Shown: positions 36,815 through 44,320 of the stretch, piece after piece
Layout of the letters: each line of letters begins with the position of its first letter
Position numbering within the stretch: the stretch's first letter is position 1
NCBI RefSeq assembly: GCF_905397275.1
Contig: NZ_CAJPUY010000015.1
Location: 62,001 to 126,000, forward strand
Reading direction: 5' to 3'
Source: Cupriavidus yeoncheonensis
Lineage (GTDB): Bacteria; Pseudomonadota; Gammaproteobacteria; Burkholderiales; Burkholderiaceae
DNA length: 64,000 nucleotides
Translations under genes and position numbers: made by a program
Notes under the pieces: model-generated
Told to the model about the DNA's origin: nothing
Seen by the model: only the letters and a program-made list of their open reading frames with translations
Database searches by the model: none

Positions 36815-37132
36815 ATGAAACGTTGGTGGCTCGCAGCATTCGGTATCGTCGCTGGCCTTGCTTCGGGTGCGGCAATGGCCCATGTGAGCGTTGGCGTTGC
36901 GATCGGTGTGCCTGGCGTGGTTATCGGCGCGCCGGCTTACTATCCTCCGGCTCCGGTGTACTATCCGCCCGCGCCGCCGGTCGTGGTGGCGCCGGCCCCG
37001 GTGTACTATGCCCCGGCTCCCGTCTACTACGGTCCGCGTTATTACGGTCCTGGTCCGCGCTACTATGGCCGCCCGTACTACGGTCCCCGTGGCTACTACG
37101 GTCACGGCCATGGTCATGGCCACTGGCGCTGA
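36815..37132 (+). CDS. Small exported proline/tyrosine-rich repeat protein
   Basis: A 105-residue protein of unknown function. A signal peptide (MKRWWLAAFGIVAGLASGAAMA, cleavage after AMA) leads to a short valine-rich stretch, then proline/tyrosine repeats of the PVYYPPAP and YYGPR type, and a C-terminal glycine-histidine tail (GHGHGHGHW). The tail could bind metal. It is monocistronic, with its own terminator. It shares its style with the YXWGXW-type protein at 57804 but not clear homology. Confidence 0.8.
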   Translation: MKRWWLAAFGIVAGLASGAAMAHVSVGVAIGVPGVVIGAPAYYPPAPVYYPPAPPVVVAPAPVYYAPAPVYYGPRYYGPGPRYYGRPYYGPRGYYGHGHGHGHWR

Positions 37133-37163
37133 TATAGCAGCCTTGCAAGGTTTTTGAAAGAAG

Positions 37164-37190
37164 GAGCCCCATTTCGGGGCTCTTTTCTTT
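37164..37190 (+). terminator. Terminator after the proline/tyrosine-rich gene
   Basis: GAGCCCC, five-base loop, GGGGCTC, then TTTTCTTT. Confidence 0.88.
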
Positions 37191-37300
37191 TGTCTGGTTT
37201 CGCCTGAGGCAGGTAGCAGGCGGATCTCGGCAAGTTCCCTATGCTTGCAGTGTGGTCAAATTTCCTGAACAGATTGCACAAAGGGCAGTAGATACTAATA

Positions 37301-37317
37301 TTAGGGTTTTCCCCTAA
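37301..37317. promoter_or_regulatory. Inverted repeat TTAGGG-N5-CCCTAA
   Basis: A perfect 6-5-6 palindrome, 87 bases before the 12-residue-repeat gene, in an AT-richer stretch. It may be an operator or overlap the promoter; I cannot name the factor. Confidence 0.45.
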
Positions 37318-37403
37318 ACTGCACTTGTGACGCCGCGATGTCACGCGAAGAGGTCGTGTTTCGCGCAGCGCCTGTCTGTCACTGAGAACAAGGGGAATCT
37401 CTC

Positions 37404-37661
37404 ATGAATATCAAGCGTAGTTTGGCCGCAGCGACGGCCCTGGCAGCGCTTTCCGTCGTGTCCATGCCGTCGTTCGCAGGCACGGGCAAGGTGGATCCAT
37501 ATCTGGATGGTTCAAAGGTTGGCAAGGTCGATACGTTCACCGACGGCGCGCGTGTCGGCAAGACCGATCCCTATACCGATGGCGCCCGGGTAAGCAAGCC
37601 GGATCCGTACACCGACGGTGGCAGGATCAGCAAGCCGGACCCGTTCACCGACGGCGCCTGA
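37404..37661 (+). CDS. Exported protein made of 12-residue repeats (DPYTDGAR type)
   Basis: An 85-residue protein of unknown function. After a signal peptide (about residues 1-25, ending SFA), the whole mature chain is five tandem units: GKVDPYLDGSKV, GKVDTFTDGARV, GKTDPYTDGARV, SKPDPYTDGGRI and SKPDPFTDGA. Each has a DPxxDG core, giving regularly spaced acidic and glycine residues; calcium binding or a surface-coat role are speculative. The DNA units (37485-37658) are 36 bases and have diverged at third positions, so the pattern is held at protein level. Own upstream palindrome and own terminator. Confidence 0.85.
   Translation: MNIKRSLAAATALAALSVVSMPSFAGTGKVDPYLDGSKVGKVDTFTDGARVGKTDPYTDGARVSKPDPYTDGGRISKPDPFTDGA
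37485..37658 (+). repeat. Five tandem 36-bp coding repeats
   Basis: In-frame repeat units encoding the DPYTDGAR-type 12-mers; the last unit is truncated by two codons. Confidence 0.85.
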
Positions 37662-37700
37662 CACACGTTCGCGGCGCCCTGCGGCGCCGCCCGATTCACG

Positions 37701-37734
37701 ACATGACCCGCCCAAGTGCGGGTCATGTTGTTTT
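37701..37734 (+). terminator. Terminator after the 12-residue-repeat gene
   Basis: ACATGACCCGC, six-base loop, GCGGGTCATGT, then TTGTTTT. Confidence 0.88.
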
Positions 37735-37773
37735 GGGCAATTGTGTTTGACCTTTGCTTGCGAGCCTGCCGCG

Positions 37774-37803
37774 ATGACCGTGGCAATTGTGCGGCGCTAT
37801 ACT
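37774..37803 (+). promoter_or_regulatory. Probable promoter of the GlcG/HbpS-like gene
   Basis: ATGACC (37774-37779), 18-base spacer, TATACT (37798-37803), 36 bases before the gene start. Confidence 0.5.
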
Positions 37804-37838
37804 TCCGCCTCACACTGTATGAACATCAGGAGAGTGGT

Positions 37839-38246
37839 ATGCAGCAAAAGACCGTGCTGACGGCAGAAGACGTGAAGAAGATCATGGCCGCAGCAGAGGC
37901 CGAAGCAAAGGCGCACCAGTGGGCTGTCTCGATCGTGGTGGTGGACGATGGTGGCCACATGCTCGCCATGCAGCGCCTGGACGGTACTGCACCGATCTCG
38001 GCCTATATCGCGACGGAGAAAGCCCGTACTTCGGCCCTGGGTCGCCGCGAATCGAAAGTCTACGAAGACATGATCAACAACGGCCGCTATTCCTTCATGA
38101 CTGCCCCGACGCTGCAGGGCATGCTGGAAGGCGGCGTGCCCATCGTCTGCAATGAGCAGGTCGTGGGTGCGGTAGGCGTGTCGGGTGTCAAGTCGACGGA
38201 AGACGCCCAGATCGCCCGTGCCGGCATTGCCGCGCTGGGTCTCTGA
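37839..38246 (+). CDS. GlcG/HbpS-type heme-binding family protein
   Basis: A 135-residue cytosolic protein of the GlcG/HbpS (formerly DUF336) family: LTAEDVKKIMAAAEAEAKAH at the start, VSIVVVDDGGHMLAMQRLDG, and GGVPIVCNEQVVGAVGVSG. HbpS of Streptomyces binds heme and GlcG is a glycolate-operon protein; which applies here is unclear. There is no signal peptide. Start chosen at the ATG with CAGGAGAG upstream. It faces hemP, so a heme or iron link is suggestive only. Confidence 0.85.
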   Translation: MQQKTVLTAEDVKKIMAAAEAEAKAHQWAVSIVVVDDGGHMLAMQRLDGTAPISAYIATEKARTSALGRRESKVYEDMINNGRYSFMTAPTLQGMLEGGVPIVCNEQVVGAVGVSGVKSTEDAQIARAGIAALGL

Positions 38247-38280
38247 TCCGTTTCGCCGGAAGCCCCGCGGCTGGCTGCGG

Positions 38281-38326
38281 GATGGCAAATGCGTTACTTT
38301 GCCATCGGCAGGCCGTTCGGCCTGCC
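38281..38326. terminator. Double hairpin between convergent GlcG-like gene and hemP
   Basis: Two abutting perfect inverted repeats: GATGGCAAA-N8-TTTGCCATC (38281-38306), then GGCAGGCCG-TT-CGGCCTGCC (38307-38326). No long T tract follows, so termination may be Rho-assisted. Confidence 0.6.
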
Positions 38327-38381
38327 ACAATCTCACGTCTTGTGACGGCCCGCACTGCAGTGCCGGCGCCGTGCCATTCCC

Positions 38382-38702
38382 TTACTTCGTCAGGATCAGC
38401 TTGCCGTAGCGCGTGACGCGCAGCGTATAGATTTCGCCGTTATGGCGGATCGGCAGCGTCGTGGCGCCACGCATGATGGTTTCCAGTGCGACAGGCTCGC
38501 CTACAGAGGTATTCGGAAGGCTGTCGCGCACGAGGGCTTCCAGGCGGGCGGGAATGCCCGCCACAGCGGATTTTACGGATTCGAGGGCTGATGCCGCAGG
38601 GGTATCGCGTCGGCCCTGCGGGGCAACTTCCACGCGCCGCAGCGACAGGCGGCGGCGGGTCACTTCACGGGGTTGCGACAGCGGCAGGGAAAGGGTGCTC
38701 AT
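38382..38702 (-). CDS. hemP: Hemin uptake protein HemP/HmuP
   Basis: The C-terminal 30 residues (TLPIRHNGEIYTLRVTRYGK and LILTK) are the HemP/HmuP domain. In Burkholderia and Bradyrhizobium HmuP is needed with iron regulators for expression of heme-uptake genes. The 106-residue length from the ATG at 38702 is longer than typical HemP (about 60), because of a basic N-terminal extension. A Fur-like box lies 83 bases upstream and a terminator separates it from exbD, so it is its own iron-regulated unit. No heme receptor gene is in the window. Confidence 0.88.
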   Translation of the reverse strand: MSTLSLPLSQPREVTRRRLSLRRVEVAPQGRRDTPAASALESVKSAVAGIPARLEALVRDSLPNTSVGEPVALETIMRGATTLPIRHNGEIYTLRVTRYGKLILTK

Positions 38703-38784
38703 TATCTGGCTCCGTTCGGCTATGAGGGATTGGCTCTGCCGGGCGCATGGCGTCACGGCGTGCTTGCAATGGAAGGAGCATAAA

Positions 38785-38799
38785 TGAGAACCGTTATCA
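38785..38799 (-). promoter_or_regulatory. Fur box upstream of hemP
   Basis: TGAGAAC-C-GTTATCA, matching 12 of 14 fixed positions of the 7-1-7 Fur pattern TGATAAT-N-ATTATCA, within AAATGAGAACCGTTATCATT. Confidence 0.75.
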
Positions 38800-38856
38800 T
38801 TTCAACAGTGCCGATCAATCGTTACATATTTGGCGCAGCGACTCTTCCAAAGAGAA

Positions 38857-38878
38857 AGGGCATCCCGCGGGATGCCCT
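38857..38878. terminator. Terminator between exbD and hemP
   Basis: AGGGCATCCCG and CGGGATGCCCT form a near-perfect palindrome 36 bases past the exbD stop, with pyrimidine-rich sequence on the minus-strand downstream side. Confidence 0.7.
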
Positions 38879-38913
38879 CTTTTTCGCATGGCAAGGCCAA
38901 GGTCAGGCCACGC

Positions 38914-39327
38914 CTACTGTTTCGGTTCGGTGATGAAGCCGATCTTGCCGAGCCCGCCATGCTGTGCGGCGGCCATGACCTCGGCCACGCGCTCATAGCG
39001 CACCTCGCGGTCCGCGCGCAGGTGCAGTTCAGGCTGCGGTTCCTGCTGTGCGGCGAGGGCAATGTTGTTCGCCAGCGTGGCATCGTCTACTTCGGTCTGG
39101 TTCCAGTAGACCTTGCCCTGGGCATCGATCGAGACATTGATGCTCTGCGGCTTGGAATCGTTCGGCGTATTGCTTGCGCGCGGCAGGTCGATCTTCACCG
39201 CGTGATTGATGACCGGGATCGTGATGATGAAGATGATCAACAATACCAGCATGACGTCGACCAGCGGCGTCATGTTGATTTCGCTCATCACCTCGTCATC
39301 GTCGCTGTCGAGGGTGCCAAATGCCAT
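38914..39327 (-). CDS. exbD: Biopolymer transport protein ExbD
   Basis: Proton-channel subunit of the TonB energising complex. One N-terminal membrane helix contains the protonatable aspartate (MSEINMTPLVDVMLVLLIIF); a periplasmic domain follows to residue 137. It is 21 bases after exbB in the tonB-exbB-exbD operon. Confidence 0.95.
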   Translation of the reverse strand: MAFGTLDSDDDEVMSEINMTPLVDVMLVLLIIFIITIPVINHAVKIDLPRASNTPNDSKPQSINVSIDAQGKVYWNQTEVDDATLANNIALAAQQEPQPELHLRADREVRYERVAEVMAAAQHGGLGKIGFITEPKQ

Positions 39328-39348
39328 GATGACTTCCTTGATGCGGTG

Positions 39349-40080
39349 TTATGACTGCCGTGCCGCGGCGAGCCGCACGGCGTTGTCTTCGGCGCGGGTG
39401 CCGACCGGGCGAATGCGGGCGCCGGTCACGAAATAGGCGTGCAGGTCGTGGGCAAAGCGGTTCAGCTTGGAGATGACCGACTTGTTGCCGCGGGTCAGCG
39501 CGTTGTAGCCGAGCACTGCCGGAATGGCCACGGCCAGGCCGAACGCCGTCATGATCAGTGCTTCACCGACCGGGCCGGCAACCTTGTCGATCGTCGGCAC
39601 GCCCGAGGCGCCAATGCCGATCAGCGCATGATAGATGCCCCACACCGTGCCGAACAGGCCCACGAACGGCGCGGTCGAACCCACCGAGGCGAGCACCGCC
39701 AGGCCAGACTGCATGTGCGCCACGGCGTCGTCGATCGAACTCTTGAGCGAGCGCGTGAGCCAGTCGGAGATGTCCATCACGTCATGCAGTTGCGGCTGGC
39801 TGGCGCGGTGGTGCTGGGCGGCTTCCTTGCCGGCGATGGCCAGCGTGCGGAACGGGTTGGCGTCGCTGGCACCGAGCGTTTCCAGGGCGTGGTCGAAGTC
39901 GTCGGAATGCCAGAAGCGCTTTTCCGCGCCGTGCGCCATCTTCTTCAGGCGAACCAGATCCCACGCCTTCGTAAGGATCACGATCCACGACAAGAGCGAC
40001 ATGATCAGCAGAATGATGGCCGTCGCACGCATGACGAAATCGCCTTGCGACCAGAGGTGGGAAAGTCCGAGGTCCTGCAT
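39349..40080 (-). CDS. exbB: Biopolymer transport protein ExbB (MotA/TolQ/ExbB family)
   Basis: Inner-membrane proton-channel subunit. Three membrane segments: near residues 14-37, about 125-150 (ASVGSTAPFVGLFGTVWGIY) and about 170-190 (ALIMTAFGLAVAIPAVLGYN). At 243 residues it is typical of the short ExbB group. Confidence 0.95.
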   Translation of the reverse strand: MQDLGLSHLWSQGDFVMRATAIILLIMSLLSWIVILTKAWDLVRLKKMAHGAEKRFWHSDDFDHALETLGASDANPFRTLAIAGKEAAQHHRASQPQLHDVMDISDWLTRSLKSSIDDAVAHMQSGLAVLASVGSTAPFVGLFGTVWGIYHALIGIGASGVPTIDKVAGPVGEALIMTAFGLAVAIPAVLGYNALTRGNKSVISKLNRFAHDLHAYFVTGARIRPVGTRAEDNAVRLAAARQS

Positions 40081-40114
40081 GTTTGGTTCCTGGTGAGTAC
40101 GTTTTAGGTTGGGA

Positions 40115-40768
40115 TCAGTTCAGTTCGAAGCCAATCGGCTGCTGCGCGGTCACGGCAATGGCGCGGCCGTTGTCCATGTACGGCTTGCAGCGCATGCGCT
40201 GGACGGCGTCCACGGCAGCCTGGTCCAGGCGCGACGATCCGCTGGAGGATACTACGGACGTCTTGACCACCTTGCCGGTTTCATCCGTTGTCAGGCGCAC
40301 CACGGCCTTGCCGGTCTCGCCCATGCGGCGTGACTGGGCCGGATAGCTTGGCTGCGGCGGCGAGCACTGGATCTCGCCGATGCCCACGGCGCGCGGCGCG
40401 GCGGACACTGGTGCAGGTTCGGGCGCGGGTGCCGCAGGGGCAGGGGGCGTCGGCGGTGCCGGCGGCGCTTCGATCGCGGTGGGCGACGGCGGCAGCGTGG
40501 CGACCGCTTGCGGAACCGGCTTGGGCTGCGGCGGCGTCGGCCGCGGCGTCGTCACCTTGACCGGCTTGGGCGGCGTTTCCGTCTTGGGCTTGGGCGGCTC
40601 CGGCGCGGGCGGCTTGGGCTGCTCGAGCGGAATGATACGGGCGATGATTTCCGGGGCAATCACCGCCTCGGTCATCTTGCGGCCCAGGCCGCTCTGGATC
40701 AGGTAAAGCAGGCCGGCGTGGAACAGCAGGACGGCGAGCGTAATCTTGAGGAAGCGTTGATCGAACAT
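40115..40768 (-). CDS. tonB: Energy transducer TonB
   Basis: Transmits proton-motive force to outer-membrane iron and heme receptors. N-terminal membrane anchor (FLKITLAVLLFHAGLLYL, about residues 6-23), a proline/lysine/glutamate spacer (PKPPAPEPPKPKTETPPK and more), then the C-terminal TonB domain with YPAQSRRMGETGKAVVRL. I chose the ATG at 40768 (217 residues); the open frame extends 24 codons further up and would overlap the microprotein gene. First main gene of the Fur-controlled operon. Confidence 0.95.
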   Translation of the reverse strand: MFDQRFLKITLAVLLFHAGLLYLIQSGLGRKMTEAVIAPEIIARIIPLEQPKPPAPEPPKPKTETPPKPVKVTTPRPTPPQPKPVPQAVATLPPSPTAIEAPPAPPTPPAPAAPAPEPAPVSAAPRAVGIGEIQCSPPQPSYPAQSRRMGETGKAVVRLTTDETGKVVKTSVVSSSGSSRLDQAAVDAVQRMRCKPYMDNGRAIAVTAQQPIGFELN

Positions 40769-40803
40769 TGGGTGAACAACAGTGTCTGCCGGCCGGCACA
40801 GAG

Positions 40804-40869
40804 TCACTTGCGATAGAACAGGATCAGCGAGATGCCGCATCCGACCAGCAAGCTAACAAGCAATTCCAT
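40804..40869 (-). CDS. 21-residue single-span membrane microprotein before tonB
   Basis: A short reading frame on the tonB strand: ATG at 40869, then a hydrophobic helix (ELLVSLLVGCGISLILFY) ending in RK, TGA at 40804. AGGAG lies 8 bases before the ATG, a better ribosome site than that of tonB. The stop is 35 bases before the tonB ATG, and the Fur box is 74 bases upstream, so it must be first in the transcript if the box controls tonB. Shape is like CydX- or KdpF-type small subunits, with no evident homology. It may stabilise TonB/ExbBD or act as a leader peptide; both are inference. Confidence 0.65.
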   Translation of the reverse strand: MELLVSLLVGCGISLILFYRK

Positions 40870-41179
40870 GATAAACGCTCCTGCAATAGCGGTTGCCGGG
40901 GAGCGCCACTCTCGGGCGGCGTGTTAGTGCAGCAGTATAAACGATAATGATTCTTATTTGTTGTGATTTGTGCGCCGCAGCTGGAAATTTATCCAAAGGG
41001 CAGTTATACCCCCAAATCCAGGCAGCGTTGCGAGTTGGTGGCGGGCACCACAATGAACGGCATTGCGTGGCATGCGGAATGCGCCGCAAGCCACGAAGCG
41101 CGCTAGCATAAGGAAAAAGACTGCGAGCGTGGTGGTACGCCTGTTGCGGCGTCGCAATCGGGTGCACGGGGATGAGGCC
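40870..41179. other. 310-bp divergent control region, tonB unit versus AAA+ ATPase
   Basis: Holds the Fur box at 40943-40959 and the start signals of both flanking transcripts. GATGAGG precedes the ATPase start. No other gene is apparent. Confidence 0.6.
40943..40959 (-). promoter_or_regulatory. Fur box upstream of the microprotein-tonB operon
   Basis: GATAATGATTCTTATTT on the plus strand: nine consecutive matches to the 19-base Fur consensus start (GATAATGAT) and 13 of 19 overall. AT-rich island in GC-rich DNA. Confidence 0.8.
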
Positions 41180-43480
41180 ATGGACTTCACACGTTTTGCT
41201 GAAGAGGACCGCTCCAAGATACTGCGCCCCGGGCCGGGCATTTCGGCCAGCTCGGCGCTGGACTGGATGTGCGCCCAGTTTGCCCTGCGGGTCGTGTGTG
41301 CGCTGGGGCCCCGGTTCAATCTGCGCAGCAATATCAATGACGTGCTGACAGTCAGCGCGCAGGAGATGGTGTGGCCATATGGTGTCGTGCTGCGCGTGCA
41401 GCGCTTTCTCTCGGCCCGTTGCGCCGACATGCCGGCGTGGAAAGGGGCCGGCCGCCTGACGCCTGAGGAGTTCCTGGAGCGCCACGGCCAATGGAACAGC
41501 GCGTTCGACGAAAGCGCGCTGTTCTACTACCTCGACGAGTACGTCAAGCACCACGCCAAGGACATGTTCGCGGTGTTCGATGCCTCGGCCTCGGCCATCG
41601 CATCGCGGCTCGATGGCGAGCGCGTGCTGCTGGTGCGCAATATCGACATGCTCAGCCATGTGCTGGACTTGCCCGAGCACGAGCGCAAGCTGCTGCTGTT
41701 CGCTGCGCTGGCCAAGTACAAGCGCGACCTGCGCGCCGTGATGGTGGACTGCAAGGTGGCGCATAGCCAGGAGGCATTCCAGATCCTGTCCGGACTGACT
41801 GGCGCGAGCCCGGCGGATGTGGCCGCTTCGCTGCGGCCCGGCTCGCGCCTGGAAACGCTGAACCTGATCGAGCAGCCATTGCCCGAGAACAGCGTGACCG
41901 ATCTTGGCGACCTGATGCGCCTGTCCGACCGCCTGCTGCATGTGCTGCTTGGCAACTATGCCAATGAGGCCGAGATGATGGCGGTATTCACGCGCCCGGC
42001 CGCGCCGCCGACGTTGACCGTTACCGACTATCCGCATGTCGAAACCGACGCACGCTATCTCTCGGCGCTGCTTTCCAATGCCACACGCCAGCATGCCGCG
42101 GGCGTGAATGTACTGATCTATGGCCCGCCCGGCACCGGCAAGACCGAATTCGCCCGGCTGCTGGCGCGCGAAGCTGGCTGCGAATTGTATGAGGTCGACT
42201 GCCTGGACCGTGATGGCAACAGTCTCTCGGGCAAGGACCGCTACCGCTCGCTGCAGGTGTCGCAGGCCTTCCTGCGCGGGCGGCCGCGCACCGCGTTGCT
42301 GTTCGACGAAGTCGAGGACGTCTTCCCGGGCAGCTCGCGCGAGCTGATGAGTCTGTTTGGCCAGGAGGACGCGCGCGCTTCGGTGAACGGCAAGGCCTGG
42401 GTCAACCAGACGCTGGAGCAGAACCCGGTCCCCGTGATCTGGATCTCGAATTCAATCCGGCAGATCGATCCCGCCTATCTGCGCCGCTTCCAGTTCCACC
42501 TGGAACTGAAGATCCCGCCGCCGCTGGTGCGCGAGAACATCATCCGCAAGCACCTCGGCGGGCTGGATGTCAGCGATCCGTTCATTACGGCGCTGGCTGG
42601 GCGCAAGACGCTCACGCCGGCCCAGGTGCAGTCCGCCGCGCGCTTCGTGCAGCTGGCCCGGCCCGATGTGGACGAGCCGGTCGAGGCGCTGATCCTGCGC
42701 CAGCTCGAGCATGCCGACCGCGCCATGGGGCTGCGGCCGGAGGCCGAGGTCAGGCCGGTGGTGACCCACTATCGCCTGGACAACCTGCACCTGGAGACGC
42801 GCTACGACGTTGCCAAGATCACCGAAGCGCTGCGTGTGCGGCAACGCGGCACGCTGTGCTTCTATGGTCCGCCCGGCACGGGCAAGACCGCGCTGGCCGA
42901 ACACATTGCCGCGGCGCTGGACATGCCGCTGATGATCCGGCGTGCCTCGGACCTCATGAGCAAGTACGTGGGCGAGACCGAGCAGCAGATTGCCGCCATG
43001 TTTGCCCGGGCCGAGGAAGACGGCGCGGTGCTGCTGCTGGACGAGGCCGACAGCTTCATGCAAAGCCGCCAGCAGGCCGTGCGCAACTATGAGGTGTCGG
43101 AGGTCAACGAGATGCTGCAGGGCATGGAGCGCTTCAACGGCATCTTCGTCTGCACCACCAACCTGTTCGACCGCATCGACGAGGCCGCCTTGCGCAGGTT
43201 CTCGTTCAAGATCCGCTTCCTGCCGCTGAAAGCCGGTCAACGCGCGACGATGTTCGTCGACGAAGCGCTGGATGGTGACGAGGCCCGGCTGACGGATGCC
43301 ATGCGGCAAGAGCTGGACGTGATGGACTGCCTGACTCCTGGCGACTTCGCCACGGTCAAGCGCCAGTGTGTGCTGCTCGGGGATTCGCTCACGCCAGACG
43401 AATTTCTCGCGCAATTACGGCACGAGCATGCGGTCAAGCCCGACGTGCGCGCGCACCGGCCGCTTGGCTTCCTGCGGTAG
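41180..43480 (+). CDS. Orphan tandem AAA+ ATPase of unknown function
   Basis: A 766-residue protein with a 270-residue helical N-terminal region I do not recognise and two AAA+ modules, an order like Cdc48/p97 or NSF. Module 1: Walker A GPPGTGKT at 315-322, Walker B LLFDEVED (D376, E377), sensor/arginine-finger region SNSIRQIDPAYLRRF. Module 2: Walker A GPPGTGKT at 563-570, pore-loop-like MSKYVGETEQQ, Walker B LLLDEADS (D621, E622), NLFDRIDEAALRRF. Both look catalytically intact. No membrane span, protease or nuclease domain. Start chosen at the ATG preceded by GATGAGG; the frame is open 39 codons further up. It stands alone, divergent from the tonB unit and convergent with murI, 3 bases apart. 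Protein remodelling is likely; the client is unknown. Confidence 0.9.
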   Translation: MDFTRFAEEDRSKILRPGPGISASSALDWMCAQFALRVVCALGPRFNLRSNINDVLTVSAQEMVWPYGVVLRVQRFLSARCADMPAWKGAGRLTPEEFLERHGQWNSAFDESALFYYLDEYVKHHAKDMFAVFDASASAIASRLDGERVLLVRNIDMLSHVLDLPEHERKLLLFAALAKYKRDLRAVMVDCKVAHSQEAFQILSGLTGASPADVAASLRPGSRLETLNLIEQPLPENSVTDLGDLMRLSDRLLHVLLGNYANEAEMMAVFTRPAAPPTLTVTDYPHVETDARYLSALLSNATRQHAAGVNVLIYGPPGTGKTEFARLLAREAGCELYEVDCLDRDGNSLSGKDRYRSLQVSQAFLRGRPRTALLFDEVEDVFPGSSRELMSLFGQEDARASVNGKAWVNQTLEQNPVPVIWISNSIRQIDPAYLRRFQFHLELKIPPPLVRENIIRKHLGGLDVSDPFITALAGRKTLTPAQVQSAARFVQLARPDVDEPVEALILRQLEHADRAMGLRPEAEVRPVVTHYRLDNLHLETRYDVAKITEALRVRQRGTLCFYGPPGTGKTALAEHIAAALDMPLMIRRASDLMSKYVGETEQQIAAMFARAEEDGAVLLLDEADSFMQSRQQAVRNYEVSEVNEMLQGMERFNGIFVCTTNLFDRIDEAALRRFSFKIRFLPLKAGQRATMFVDEALDGDEARLTDAMRQELDVMDCLTPGDFATVKRQCVLLGDSLTPDEFLAQLRHEHAVKPDVRAHRPLGFLR

Positions 43481-43483
43481 ACG

Positions 43484-44293
43484 TCAGAAAGCGGGGGCGG
43501 GTTCGATGATCACCGTCTCCGCCCGCGCTTCGATATGCAGCAATGCGGCTGCCATCTGCCGCAGGTGGGCGGCATCCTTGGTCGAGGCGAAGCGGTCTTG
43601 CGGCATGGCGTCGGGTGTGGTGGCCAGGGCGTGTTCCCCCAGCTTGCGCGCCAGCTGGCGCGCAATCGCGCTGCCAGTATCGACCAGCGCCAGCTGGTCA
43701 CCGACCATGCCGCGGATGGTGTCCGAGAGGAAAGGGTAGTGGGTACAGCCGAGTACCAGCGTGTCGGCGCCGGCCTCGAGCATCGGCGTGAGGTAATTGT
43801 CCAGCCGGCCGCGTATGTCCGGGCCGTCGATGTCGCCTTGCTCGATCAGTGGCACCAGGCCCAGGCCCGCCTCGCAGATAAACCGGCTTTCCCCGTCGAG
43901 CGATGCCAGCAACCGCGCGAACTTGGCGCTCCGGAGCGTATTGGCCGTGGCCAGCACGCCGACCACCTTGCTGCGGCTGGCTGCCGCCGCAGGCTTGAGG
44001 CCGGGCTCCACGCCGATGATCGGCACTGGCAGCGTCTGGCGCAGCAGTTCCACGGCGTGGCCGGTGGCGGTGTTGCAGGCGATGACAAGCGCCTTGCAGC
44101 CTTGCGCCAGCAGCCATTCGCAGGCCTGCAGCGTGCGTGCCTGCACGAACGATTCCGGCTTCTCGCCATAGGGGGCGTACTTCGAGTCGGCCAGGTAGAG
44201 CAGCGACTCTTGCGGCAGCAATGCGCGGATCTCGCGCAGCACGGACAGGCCGCCGAGGCCGGAATCAAAGACGCCGATGGGAGCGGGGTTCAC
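43484..44293 (-). CDS. murI: Glutamate racemase
   Basis: Makes D-glutamate for peptidoglycan. Motifs: IGVFDSGLGGLSVLREI near the start, the two catalytic cysteines in VIACNTATGHA and LGCTHYPFL. I chose the GTG at 44293 (VNPAPIG..., 269 residues). The open frame continues to 44356, but that stretch contains the fumarase terminator, so it is unlikely to be coding. No clear Shine-Dalgarno precedes the GTG, so the true start remains uncertain by a few codons. Confidence 0.93.
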   Translation of the reverse strand: MNPAPIGVFDSGLGGLSVLREIRALLPQESLLYLADSKYAPYGEKPESFVQARTLQACEWLLAQGCKALVIACNTATGHAVELLRQTLPVPIIGVEPGLKPAAAASRSKVVGVLATANTLRSAKFARLLASLDGESRFICEAGLGLVPLIEQGDIDGPDIRGRLDNYLTPMLEAGADTLVLGCTHYPFLSDTIRGMVGDQLALVDTGSAIARQLARKLGEHALATTPDAMPQDRFASTKDAAHLRQMAAALLHIEARAETVIIEPAPAF

Positions 44294-44320
44294 GTTGGGC
44301 AAACGGAAGGGCAGGGGTGG

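Noticed and set aside
37485..37658. Regular 36-bp repeats that might suggest a CRISPR array
   Set aside because: The repeats abut with no spacers, lie in frame in an exported protein gene, and have no cas genes nearby.
41063..41179. 39-codon N-terminal extension of the AAA+ ATPase
   Set aside because: The ATG at 41180 has a good ribosome site; the extension is basic, low-information sequence.
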